In this document: positions 1 through 7,800 of the stretch, piece after piece | Layout of the letters: the number at the start of each line of letters is the position of its first letter | How positions within the stretch are numbered: the first letter of the stretch is position 1 | Notes under the pieces: model-generated | What the model saw: only the letters and a program-made list of their open reading frames with translations | Database searches by the model: none | Told to the model about the DNA's origin: nothing | Program-made: the position numbers and the translations under genes | DNA from: Microthrixaceae bacterium | Lineage (GTDB): Bacteria; Actinomycetota; Acidimicrobiia; Acidimicrobiales; DATDAH01 | DNA: 64,000 nucleotides | NCBI GenBank assembly: GCA_020637195.1 | Contig: JACJWK010000013.1 | Span: forward strand, 1-64,000 | Direction: 5' to 3'

Positions 1-726
1 GTCGACGACGCTCGCCGGGTCGCACCCGTGCGCGACCAGACCGGTGCCCTGGTGATGACGGCGATCGGCGCCAGCCGGCTCGCGCTGCTCGAGGTGGGGC
101 GCCGCCTCGTCGCCCGCGGCTGGGCGCGCGAGCCCGAGGACGCCGTCGACCTCCGCGCGGACGAGGTGGCGCCCACGCTCCGGGCCTCGGCGGACGGCTC
201 GACCCTCGGCCCCGGCGTGGTGAGTCCCGAACGGCTGGCCGACCTCGTCGCCACCCGCCGGCGCAACGCCACCCTGCATCCGCCCGCCACGCTCGGGCCC
301 GACGAGGCACCGCCCCCGCTCGACCGCTTCCCCGACGCGATCGCCCAGCTCACCGAGGCCGTCTTCGCCTTCGTCAGCCGCTTCGAGAGCACCGGCGACG
401 GCGAGGGCGCCGCAGCCACCGGGCTCGGCATCGGTGACCGGCCGGTGACCGGCCGGGCCGTGCTGGTGCACGACCTCGCGGACCTCGAGCACGTCGACGT
501 CGGCGACGTCCTGGTCACCCGCACGACCTCGCCCGCCTACAACACCGTGCTGGCCATCGCCGGCGCCGTCGTCACCGAGATCGGCGGCTCGATCAGCCAC
601 GCCGCGGTGATGGCCCGGGAGCTCGGTCTGCCCGCGATCGTCGGCTACCCGGACGCCATGGCGATCCCCGACGGGACCACCGTCACCGTCGATCCGACGA
701 CCACCACGGTGACGATCGGCTCCTGA
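1..726 (+). CDS. PEP-utilising enzyme, C-terminal part (5' end outside window)
   Basis: The reading frame is open from base 1, so the gene starts outside the window; 241 residues are visible. The last 80 or so residues form the swivelling phosphohistidine domain of PEP synthase-type enzymes. The signature GGSISHAAVMARELG is present, and its histidine (codon 598-600) would carry the phosphoryl group between nucleotide- and PEP-binding domains. The preceding residues resemble the helical linker of PEP synthase or rifampicin-phosphotransferase-like proteins. Without the N-terminal ATP-grasp domain the substrate cannot be named. A valine codon at 28 could be read as a start, but the family is far longer, so truncation by the window edge is the better reading. 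Confidence 0.85.
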   Translation, partial: VDDARRVAPVRDQTGALVMTAIGASRLALLEVGRRLVARGWAREPEDAVDLRADEVAPTLRASADGSTLGPGVVSPERLADLVATRRRNATLHPPATLGPDEAPPPLDRFPDAIAQLTEAVFAFVSRFESTGDGEGAAATGLGIGDRPVTGRAVLVHDLADLEHVDVGDVLVTRTTSPAYNTVLAIAGAVVTEIGGSISHAAVMARELGLPAIVGYPDAMAIPDGTTVTVDPTTTTVTIGS

Positions 727-878
727 CGCCACCACCCACCTCCCGACCCCGCGCCCGGGTCGGCGGTCGGACCGCTCGTTCGACGCGCCCCGACGCACGC
801 CGACCGACCCGCCCACCCTCCCCACCGACTCACCGACTCGCCGACCCACCAACTCACCAACCAGCAAGGAGAATGCCC

Positions 879-1478
879 ATGGCACCGACCACCCGCACCG
901 CGATCACCTCCCTCCTCCTCGCCAGCGCGCTGGCGCTCGCCGCCGTCGGCTGCGGGTCGGACGCCGAGTCGGCGTCGGACGACACGGCGGCGACCACCAC
1001 CAGCGCGCCGACGACCAGCGCGCCCACCACGACCGACGCCGGCGACACCGGGACGGTCGTCATCGAGGGCTCCGACTACGCGTTCGGGAACGTCCCCGAG
1101 ACCGTGTCGGTCGGCACGACGCTGGAGCTCGACAACACGTCCGACACCGAGCTCCACGAGCTCGTCGCCTTCCGGGTCGACACGGACGAGCCCCTCGACG
1201 ATCTCCTCGCCCTGCCCCAGGACGAGCTCGAGCGACAGCTCGGCATCCCGACCGCCGTGCTGGTGCAGCCCCCCGGCGCCCCCGAGGCGTTCGCGGCGGT
1301 CGGTGACGGCACCCTCACCGAGCCGGGTCGCTACGTGCTGCTGTGCACCATCCCGCAGGGCGCCGACCCCGAGGCGTACGTCGCCGCGGCCCAGGCCGCC
1401 CAGGGCGGTCGCCCCGAGGGCTTCGACGGCGCCCCCCACTTCACCCTCGGCATGGCCGCCGAGGTGACCGCGGAGTGA
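879..1478 (+). CDS. Secreted lipoprotein, possibly cupredoxin-like
   Basis: The protein has 199 residues with a clear lipoprotein signal: a basic start, a leucine/alanine-rich core and the lipobox AAVGC. A Thr/Ser/Ala-rich linker follows. The globular part (about residues 60-195) has beta-strand patterning, and a late cysteine in GRYVLLCTIPQG recalls the copper-site loop of cupredoxins. The other copper ligands are not obvious, so a redox role is only suggested. An AAGGAG site at 866-871 lies 7 nt before the ATG at 879 but only 1 nt before the ATG at 873, so 879 is the better start. Confidence 0.8.
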   Translation: MAPTTRTAITSLLLASALALAAVGCGSDAESASDDTAATTTSAPTTSAPTTTDAGDTGTVVIEGSDYAFGNVPETVSVGTTLELDNTSDTELHELVAFRVDTDEPLDDLLALPQDELERQLGIPTAVLVQPPGAPEAFAAVGDGTLTEPGRYVLLCTIPQGADPEAYVAAAQAAQGGRPEGFDGAPHFTLGMAAEVTAE

Positions 1479-1540
1479 CCGACCGGCCCGCCCGGGGCAC
1501 CACGGCGGCCGGACCCGACCACCGCACCCACGACGACCTC

Positions 1541-1571
1541 CACAACGACAACGACAACGACAACGACAACG
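1541..1571 (+). repeat. GACAAC microsatellite before a membrane-protein gene
   Basis: About five copies of the 6-mer GACAAC run tandemly and end 12 nt before the next start codon. Such simple repeats can change length by slippage and could alter the spacing of the leader. No further role is visible. Confidence 0.7.
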
Positions 1572-1582
1572 GGAGCAACGAC

Positions 1583-2230
1583 ATGACCAACGACCGACTC
1601 GAGCGGTACGCCCCGCTGACCGGCATCGCCGCGGTGGCCCTGACCGTGGCCGGCGTCGTCGCCGCGGGGGAGTCGCCCGACTTCCTGGCGGACGGCGGCG
1701 AGATCGCGACCTACCTGGTGGACGACAGCGGCGCCGCCCTCGCCGGCGCGATGCTGTGGATCGTGGCGGCCGTGCCGCTGGCGTGGTTCGTCGGGGTGCT
1801 CTGGTCGCGCCTGCGGGCCACCGAGGAGGGCGTCGCCCGCCGGTCCGCGACCGCGTTGATCGGCGGCACGGCAGGCGTGGTCGCATGGATCGGCGCCGCC
1901 GCGGTCGCCAGCGTCGCGGCGTTGCGCGCCGAAGAGGACGGGGCCATCGATGCCGGTGTCGCCACCGCCTTGACGGACCTGGCCAACATCGGGTGGGCCG
2001 CGGCCGCCCCCATCGGGTTCGGGATCCTCCTGCTGGCCACCGGCCTCGTCGTCGTGCGGTCCGGCGCGCCGCTCCCCCGCTGGCTGGGCTGGGTGAGCAT
2101 CGTCTTCGCCGTGTGGGCCTTCATCCCGCCCATCTCCTGGGCCTTCGCCATGGTGGGGTGGAACCTCTGGCTGGTGGTGGCCTCCGCGTGGCTGGTCTGG
2201 GGCGACCGCTCCCGGGAGCCGGCGAGCTGA
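1583..2230 (+). CDS. Integral membrane protein, DUF4386-like
   Basis: The protein has 215 residues with about six hydrophobic segments. The first starts near residue 12, then roughly at 55, 85, 130, 160 and 180. No catalytic motif is visible. Organisation and length fit the DUF4386-type small membrane proteins of actinobacteria, whose function is unknown. The ATG at 1583 is chosen because GGGAG sits 7 nt upstream and a hydrophobic N terminus follows directly. The reading frame is open further upstream but there overlaps the lipoprotein gene. Confidence 0.75.
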   Translation: MTNDRLERYAPLTGIAAVALTVAGVVAAGESPDFLADGGEIATYLVDDSGAALAGAMLWIVAAVPLAWFVGVLWSRLRATEEGVARRSATALIGGTAGVVAWIGAAAVASVAALRAEEDGAIDAGVATALTDLANIGWAAAAPIGFGILLLATGLVVVRSGAPLPRWLGWVSIVFAVWAFIPPISWAFAMVGWNLWLVVASAWLVWGDRSREPAS

Positions 2231-2257
2231 CGGCGGTCGTGGCCGGGCCCGACGCGC

Positions 2258-2992
2258 TCAGCCACCCGCTCCGAGGAGGCGGACGCCCCGGAGCAGGAAG
2301 GCTCGGGCGGCCGCGTCGGGCTCGGCCTCGCCCCGCAGCTCGTCGTAGGCCAGGACCGCCCCGAACGGCGCGTTCCAGAACGACGGGTCGCCGGGGCGGT
2401 CGGCGTCCCACGGCCCCACGTACAGGTAGGGCTCGGCGCTGAAGCCGTCCCCCGGGGAGGCGCCCAGGTTCACCCGCCGGCCCGGGGCGGCGGCCACGTC
2501 GACGCCGGCGTCGAAGTGCTCGGGCCAGAGCTGCACGACGCTCGGCGCCGCCGCCGTGCCGAGCTCGGCCACGACGGTATCGAGGGCCCGCCAGCCGAAC
2601 GCCAGCCACGTGGCCAGCGCCGCCGCCGCGTCGCCGTCGACGCCGAGCGCCACCTCGGGGTCGCCCACCGGCGGGGTGTCGTCGCCCGCCGCGAAGGGCT
2701 GGGCGAGGTCGACCTCGGCCAGATCGGCCGCCTGCGACAACGTGGCCGAGCGCAGATCGAGGGTGGCGGTCTCGCTCGACCCGCCCGTGCGCTCGCGCAC
2801 GAGGTACGGGCCGGCCACCCGCACCACCTCGTGCTCGGGGCCGAACGCCGGTGTGCCGAACCCGCCGGGGGTGGCTCGCAGCCCGAACTTGCCGGTGACG
2901 GCGGAGCGGCGGCGGGCCAGGACGTGGACGGCGACGCGCTGGAGCGCGGCGCGCGTGGCGGCGGTGGACTCGGGCAGGCGGGCGAGGCTCAT
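2258..2992 (-). CDS. Conserved hypothetical protein
   Basis: The protein has 244 residues and is soluble, with no signal peptide or membrane segment. Conserved-looking blocks are VQLWPEHFD near the middle and EPYLYVGPWD further on. The pattern matches uncharacterised actinobacterial proteins, and I do not recognise a fold or reaction. ATG 2992 is preferred, but two in-frame GTG codons just upstream (3001, 2998) are alternatives. It reads in the same direction as the cyclase upstream of it and could be co-transcribed, since the gap is about 50 nt. Confidence 0.65.
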   Translation of the reverse strand: MSLARLPESTAATRAALQRVAVHVLARRRSAVTGKFGLRATPGGFGTPAFGPEHEVVRVAGPYLVRERTGGSSETATLDLRSATLSQAADLAEVDLAQPFAAGDDTPPVGDPEVALGVDGDAAAALATWLAFGWRALDTVVAELGTAAAPSVVQLWPEHFDAGVDVAAAPGRRVNLGASPGDGFSAEPYLYVGPWDADRPGDPSFWNAPFGAVLAYDELRGEAEPDAAARAFLLRGVRLLGAGG

Positions 2993-3041
2993 CGCCACCA
3001 CGCTCGCGCGGATGGACCGGCGCCGCCGGGCCGCGCCGGGC

Positions 3042-3656
3042 TCAGCTCGCCGCGGGGAGCCGGACGTCGCGGCCCATGCGCACCTCGCGCACGTCGCGGA
3101 CGCGGCCGAAGCCCTTGATGCGCCGGGTGCCGCGGTCGACCACCTCGACCCAACCCGGGGCCAGCAGGGCCACGTCGCCGTCGGCGAGGATCTGGCCCGG
3201 CCGGGCCTGGTCGCTCAGGCGGGCGGCCAGGTTGACGGGCCGTCCGATGTAGTCGTCGCCCTCGAACAGCAGGCACTCGCCGGCGGCCACGCCCGCCCGC
3301 ACGGGCAGGGGGCACTCGTGGAGGCGGGCGAGCAGCTCGCTGACCGTGGCCACCATCGGCCCGGGGTCGGTGCTGACGAGCATCACGCCGTCGCCGAGCC
3401 ACTTGGCGATGCGCACGCCGCGCCGGGCCGCGAGCTGGCGCACGCAGGCCCGGAACTCGGTCAGGACGTCGACCGCCCGCTTGGCCCCCTCGGCTTCGGT
3501 GAAGGCGGTGAAGCCGCAGAGGTCGAGGAACGCGAAGGTGCGCTCGACCGCCTGGGGCCCGGTGGAGTCGGGCAGGAACTCGGGCAGCTCCATGCCCGAG
3601 GCACCCGGGAGGGCGGCACCGTCGGCGACGGTCGGGAGGGTGGTCGAACGGGTCAT
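3042..3656 (-). CDS. Class III adenylate/guanylate cyclase, single domain
   Basis: The 204 residues are little more than one class III cyclase catalytic domain. The first metal aspartate lies in FLDLCGFT. The lysine and second metal aspartate lie in AKWLGDGVM, where lysine is typical of ATP-specific cyclases. The transition-state pair Asn/Arg is in GRPVNLAARL. All key residues are present, so it should be active as a homodimer. No membrane or sensor domain is fused, so the input signal is unclear. An 11-bp-phased repeat (3694-3720) lies 38-64 nt upstream of the start. Confidence 0.88.
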   Translation of the reverse strand: MTRSTTLPTVADGAALPGASGMELPEFLPDSTGPQAVERTFAFLDLCGFTAFTEAEGAKRAVDVLTEFRACVRQLAARRGVRIAKWLGDGVMLVSTDPGPMVATVSELLARLHECPLPVRAGVAAGECLLFEGDDYIGRPVNLAARLSDQARPGQILADGDVALLAPGWVEVVDRGTRRIKGFGRVRDVREVRMGRDVRLPAAS

Positions 3657-3693
3657 CTGCTAACCAAACCTAGCAGCATGTTGCCTCCAGACA

Positions 3694-3720
3694 GCGACCA
3701 TTTCGTAAACAGTTCGTAAC
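3694..3720 (-). promoter_or_regulatory. Candidate GlnR-type operator upstream of the cyclase
   Basis: Read on the minus strand, half-sites GTTAC (3720-3716), TTTAC (3709-3705) and the weaker GTCGC (3698-3694) are spaced exactly 11 bp apart. The plus strand shows TTCGTAAAC and TTCGTAAC as an 11-bp direct repeat. The same phasing occurs before an amt gene and before the GlnR-like regulator gene in this window. It lies in the A+T-richer gap between the cyclase and the divergent Wzz-like gene. Confidence 0.4.
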
Positions 3721-3780
3721 ATAACCCTGACGACTCCCCCCGGAGCAACCCCCCATCGGGTGGTGGAGTAGACCGGAGCC

Positions 3781-5877
3781 GTGGGGAACCGGGCGCTGCG
3801 ACGGCGCGACCTCGTCGTGGTCGTCACCTGCGTGGTGGGCGTGGCCGCGCTCTTCGGCGTCGACGCCGCCCGCCGCGACGAGGGGTACCGGACCCACGTC
3901 GACTTCGCCATGGAGGTCCCCGTGCCCGCGGCGCACTGGGACCCGGCGCTCGCCACCGCGTCCCCGTCCGAGGCCATCGGACAGGCGCGCGCCTTCGCCG
4001 AGGGCGACGCGGTGCAGTCCGCCATCGCGCGGGAGCTCACCTACGAGCACACCCTCGACATCCAGGTGCTCGACGACCAGACCCTCCGCTTCACCGGCGG
4101 CGCCGACTCCCCCGAGCTGGCGGTCAACACCGCCACGGCCGCCGCCGCGATCTACGGGCAGCTGCGGGCCCAGGACGCCCAGCAGGCCGCCACCGAGGTG
4201 CTCCCCGAGCTCCGGGCCGCGGCGGAGACCGCGACCGGCGCGGCGCGCGACGACGCCCTCCGCCGGCTCCACGCCGCCGAGGACACCGTCGAGCGGGGCC
4301 CCGCCGGCGCGCCCACGGGCGAGGCCGACGTGCCCTGCTGCCCCGTGACGGACCCCCTCCTCCCCGCGCTGCTGCGCGGCGCCGCGGCCGGCCTCGTGCT
4401 GGGGCTCGCCGTGGTCGGCCTGTGGGCGCTCGACCGCCGCTACGGCCCGCGGTGGCGGGCCCGCCTCGCCCGCGCCGGCCGGGCGCCCGACGACCCGGCC
4501 CTCGCCGACGCCGGCGCGCGGTGGTGGGAGGCCCCCTGGGCGGGCCCGGTCGCCGTCGCCGCGCTCGCCGGGGTCCGCGGGCTCTACTACGCCGCCCTCG
4601 GGCCCCGCCTCATCCTCGACGACTGGCTCCTCACCTACCGGGGCGAGATCTACGGGGTGCTGCGGTCGGTGCCGGAGGTGACCCGCACGGCGCAGCCCAC
4701 CAAATGGGCCTGGCTCACCGCGATCTTCGGGCTCTCGGGCGACCACCCGCTCGTGCTCTTCGCCCTCGTCACCCTGGTCAACGTCGCCGCCGCCGTGGCC
4801 CTCTACTACGCGGTGGCCCGCTTCTTCCCCCCTCCCGTCCCCCTCCTCGTCGCCGGGCTGTGGGTCCTGACCGCCAACCACAGCTCGCTCACCGTGTGGG
4901 CCGCGGCCAGCCAGGCCGTGGTGAGCGTGGCGTTCTGCTGCGTCGGCATCACCCTCCTCTCGAAGGGCCGGTGGCTCGTCGCCCTCGCCGCGTTCACGGC
5001 GTCGACGCTCGCCTACGAGTTCACCATCCCGATCTGCCTCGTCGCCGCCGTGCTGGTCGGCACGCCCTGGCTGGCCGCCCGGGAGGGCCTCCCCGTCGTG
5101 CGTCGGGTGCCCCTCTGGCCCCGCGCCGTCATGGTGGCCTGGCTGCTCGGGATCGTCTGGTGGACCGCGCGGCACCCCAAGTACCCCGTGGCGTGGCGGC
5201 CCCCCGATGCGTGGGACACGTGGTCGGCGCACGTGTCCACCGGCCTCGTCGGCACCGAGTCGGCGCCCGCGCTGCTGCTGCGGGGCCTCGAGCTGGCCGT
5301 CGTCGTCGGCCTCGGGTGGTGTGCGGTCGCCTGGGCCCGGGGCGACCGTGGGCGTGGCCGCGGCCCGGCCCTCGCCCTCGCCGGCGCCGCCGTCATGGCC
5401 CTGGGCCTCGTCACGACGGTGCTGCTGCCGGGCCTCACCATCGGGCTGTCCAACCGGCTGTACGGCGCGAGCTCGGTCGGCACCGCCATGGTGCTCACCG
5501 GCCTCGCGCTGGCCGTGTGGCACCACCGCCGCACCGTGGCCGTCGGCCTGGCCGGCGCCCTCGTGGCGCTGTGCGTGGTCGGCCAGGTCATCACCCTCCG
5601 GGCCGCGCACCGCGGCGGCGAGGACGTGCTCGCCATGATGCGGTTCCTGCCGACCTCGATGGCCGACCCGGCGAACTCCCGCTTCCTCGTCGCACCCCGG
5701 CCCGAGCACGACGGCTTCTACGCCGTCGACCACTTCTTCGGCTTCTACCCGTTCAAGCTGGCCTACCCCGACGGCGGCGGCAACCTGCGGCTGGCCGCCA
5801 CGGCCGAGGAGTACGAGGCGCCCGAACCGGGCGAGGTGCGCATCACGTGGGAGGAGATCCTCGGCCGGGCGCCCTGA
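3781..5877 (+). CDS. Wzz-like domain fused to polytopic GT-C-like membrane protein
   Basis: The protein has 698 residues. The N-terminal 220 have the plan of a chain-length regulator (Wzz): a membrane segment near residues 10-28, an extracytoplasmic helical region, and a second segment near 198-218. The remainder has about nine membrane segments. Its first long loop contains LILDDWLLTYRGE, resembling the acidic loop motif of GT-C glycosyltransferases that use lipid-linked sugars. A role in surface glycan assembly or glycosylation is inferred; no polysaccharide locus adjoins it. The start is GTG at 3781, with GGAG just upstream. Confidence 0.7.
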   Translation: MGNRALRRRDLVVVVTCVVGVAALFGVDAARRDEGYRTHVDFAMEVPVPAAHWDPALATASPSEAIGQARAFAEGDAVQSAIARELTYEHTLDIQVLDDQTLRFTGGADSPELAVNTATAAAAIYGQLRAQDAQQAATEVLPELRAAAETATGAARDDALRRLHAAEDTVERGPAGAPTGEADVPCCPVTDPLLPALLRGAAAGLVLGLAVVGLWALDRRYGPRWRARLARAGRAPDDPALADAGARWWEAPWAGPVAVAALAGVRGLYYAALGPRLILDDWLLTYRGEIYGVLRSVPEVTRTAQPTKWAWLTAIFGLSGDHPLVLFALVTLVNVAAAVALYYAVARFFPPPVPLLVAGLWVLTANHSSLTVWAAASQAVVSVAFCCVGITLLSKGRWLVALAAFTASTLAYEFTIPICLVAAVLVGTPWLAAREGLPVVRRVPLWPRAVMVAWLLGIVWWTARHPKYPVAWRPPDAWDTWSAHVSTGLVGTESAPALLLRGLELAVVVGLGWCAVAWARGDRGRGRGPALALAGAAVMALGLVTTVLLPGLTIGLSNRLYGASSVGTAMVLTGLALAVWHHRRTVAVGLAGALVALCVVGQVITLRAAHRGGEDVLAMMRFLPTSMADPANSRFLVAPRPEHDGFYAVDHFFGFYPFKLAYPDGGGNLRLAATAEEYEAPEPGEVRITWEEILGRAP

Positions 5878-5890
5878 GCGCCCGGCCGAG
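5860..5890. terminator. Bidirectional hairpin between convergent genes
   Basis: A perfect 13-bp G+C-rich inverted repeat (5860-5872 with 5878-5890) has a 5-nt loop. It includes the stop codon of the plus-strand membrane protein and lies 20 nt beyond the end of the minus-strand PII gene, so it can serve both. No T-tract follows, as is common in high-G+C actinobacteria. Confidence 0.7.
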
Positions 5891-5910
5891 GCCTCCCCAC
5901 GACGGGGCCC

Positions 5911-6249
5911 TCAGACGGCGTCGGCGCCGCGCTCGCCGGTGCGGATGCGGACCAGGTCGTCGACGGCGGTGACCCACACCTTGCCGTCGCCGATCTCGCC
6001 GGTGGCCGCCGCGGCCACCAGCACGTCGACCACCCGGGCGACCTCGGGATCGTCGAGGACGATCTCGAGCTTCACCTTGGGCACGAAGTCGATCTTGTAC
6101 TCCGCGCCCCGGTAGGTCTCCGAGTGGCCACCCTGGCGGCCGAAGCCCCGGACCTCCGACACGGTGATGCCCACCACGCCGGCGGCCTTCAGGGCCTCCT
6201 TCACCTCGTCGAGCTTGAACGGCTTGATCACTGCGGTGACGAGCTTCAT
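5911..6249 (-). CDS. glnK: PII nitrogen regulatory protein 1
   Basis: The protein has 112 residues, the standard PII length. The T-loop carries Tyr51 in RGAEYKIDF, the residue modified by uridylylation or adenylylation in PII proteins. The C-terminal signature GEIGDGKVWV is intact. PII trimers sense ATP/ADP and 2-oxoglutarate and block Amt channels by inserting the T-loop. The gene lies 79 nt downstream of an amt gene on the same strand, the classical amt-glnK pair. This copy differs by only a modest number of residues from the copy at 9645. Confidence 0.95.
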   Translation of the reverse strand: MKLVTAVIKPFKLDEVKEALKAAGVVGITVSEVRGFGRQGGHSETYRGAEYKIDFVPKVKLEIVLDDPEVARVVDVLVAAAATGEIGDGKVWVTAVDDLVRIRTGERGADAV

Positions 6250-6328
6250 GCCCGGACCTCCTCCGTGCGGTTCCCCGTGGTCGGGTCGGGGGCGCCTCCC
6301 CCGAGTGTGGTCGCGACGACGGCGCCGG

Positions 6329-7582
6329 TCACAGCCGGCCCATCGTCAGGGCGTCGGCGTGGTACGCCGTCTCCGAGTGCTCCTCGAGGTCGAGGCCGGT
6401 GGTCTCGACCGGCTCGGGCACCCGCACCCCGATCGTGGCGTCGAGCACCTTGAAGATGAGGAACGTCACGACGAACGAGAACACGATCACCACGCCGTTG
6501 GCGAGCGCCTGCTCGCCCAGCAGCCCGAGGCCACCGCCGTAGAACAGGCCGGCGTCGAACTCGCCACCGAAGAAGTCGGGGTCGGCGAACAGCCCGATCA
6601 GCAGCGAGCCCACCAGGCCGCCCACGAAGTGGACCCCCACGACGTCGAGGGCGTCGTCGTAGCCGGCCTTGAACTTCACGCCCACGGCGAAGCTGCACAC
6701 CACGCCGGCGATCAGGCCGATCCAGATGGGGGACATGCCGGCGACGAACCCCGCTCCGGGCGTGATGGCCACCAGGCCGGCGACGATGCCCGACGCCACG
6801 CCGAGGTTGGTGAAGTGACCGTCGCGCACCCGCTCGACGACCGCCCAGGCCAGACCCGCCGCCGCGGCGGCGAGGAAGGTGTTCATGAAGGCCTGGATGG
6901 CCACGCCGTTGGCGGCGAAGGCGGAGCCGGCGTTGAAGCCGAACCAGCCGAACCAGAGGATCCCGGTGCCGAGCATGACGAGGGGCATCGAGTGCGGCGG
7001 GTGGCCCTCGCCCGGCCAGCCCCGCCGCTTGCCCAGGACCATCACCCCGGCGAGCGCGGCGATGCCCGCGTTGACGTGGATGACCGTGCCGCCCGCGAAG
7101 TCGAGCGACCCGCGCGTGCCGAGCCAGCCCGTCAGGCCCTCGCCCCACACGCCGCCGTAGATCCAGAACGACACCGGGCAGTAGACGAGCACGAGCCACA
7201 GGGGCACGAACAGCGCCCAGGCCGAGAACTTCATCCGGTCGGCCACGGCGCCCGAGATCAGCGCCGGCGTGATCACCGCGAACATGCCGAGGAAGATCAC
7301 CGCCAGCAGCGTCGAACCCCCCGACTCGTCGGTGATGGACAGATCGCTCAGGAACACCAGGTCGAAGTTGCCGATCACGCTCCCGGCCCCGCTGTAGGCC
7401 AGCGAGAACCCGGCGATCACCCACACCAGCGGGATCACCAGCAGGCACCAGAAGTTCATCATCAACATGTTGAGGACGTTGCGGCTCCGGTCCATCCCGC
7501 CGTAGAACAGCGCGAGGCCGGGGGTCATGAACAGCACGAGCGCCGACGACGTCAGCACCCAGGCGGCGTCTCCGGTGTCCAT
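6329..7582 (-). CDS. amt: Ammonium transporter 1 (Amt)
   Basis: The protein has 417 residues and about eleven membrane helices. It has the two pore histidines of Amt channels, in DFAGGTVIHVNAG and in VVGVHFVGG, and the conserved aspartate before the first. Unlike the other two copies, it starts almost directly in the first helix (MDTGDAAWVLT), with no cleavable-looking signal. It should conduct ammonium into the cell and be gated by the PII encoded just downstream. A phased GlnR-like operator lies about 90 nt upstream of ATG 7582. Confidence 0.95.
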   Translation of the reverse strand: MDTGDAAWVLTSSALVLFMTPGLALFYGGMDRSRNVLNMLMMNFWCLLVIPLVWVIAGFSLAYSGAGSVIGNFDLVFLSDLSITDESGGSTLLAVIFLGMFAVITPALISGAVADRMKFSAWALFVPLWLVLVYCPVSFWIYGGVWGEGLTGWLGTRGSLDFAGGTVIHVNAGIAALAGVMVLGKRRGWPGEGHPPHSMPLVMLGTGILWFGWFGFNAGSAFAANGVAIQAFMNTFLAAAAAGLAWAVVERVRDGHFTNLGVASGIVAGLVAITPGAGFVAGMSPIWIGLIAGVVCSFAVGVKFKAGYDDALDVVGVHFVGGLVGSLLIGLFADPDFFGGEFDAGLFYGGGLGLLGEQALANGVVIVFSFVVTFLIFKVLDATIGVRVPEPVETTGLDLEEHSETAYHADALTMGRL

Positions 7583-7672
7583 CAGCAGGCCTCGCTCGGG
7601 GCGCGGCCGGTGGGCAGGTCGGACATGGGGGCTCCCTCCCTCTCGTGGATGGGCGAAAGGTAGGAGTCAGAT

Positions 7673-7699
7673 GTTTCGGCACTGTTTCGTGACCGTGAA
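7673..7699 (-). promoter_or_regulatory. Candidate GlnR box upstream of amt1
   Basis: On the minus strand three half-sites follow each other at exactly 11 bp: TTCAC (7699-7695), GAAAC (7688-7684) and GAAAC (7677-7673). This matches the known actinobacterial GlnR arrangement of 5-bp half-sites separated by 6 bp. The site is 91 nt upstream of the amt1 start codon. Confidence 0.55.
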
Positions 7700-7736
7700 C
7701 GACTCCTGCACCCGTCGAGGGCGGCGGCCGGGCGCG

Positions 7737-7772
7737 CGACGGGTGCGGGCCCCGGAAGGCCCGCACCCGTCG
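7737..7772 (-). terminator. Strong hairpin downstream of amt2
   Basis: A perfect 15-bp inverted repeat (7737-7751 with 7758-7772) has a 6-nt loop and begins 28 nt after the amt2 stop codon. It separates amt2 from the amt1 operator and implies that amt1-glnK1 is its own transcription unit. Confidence 0.75.
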
Positions 7773-7800
7773 CCGGCGCGTGAGCTGCGGTCGGTCGGGG

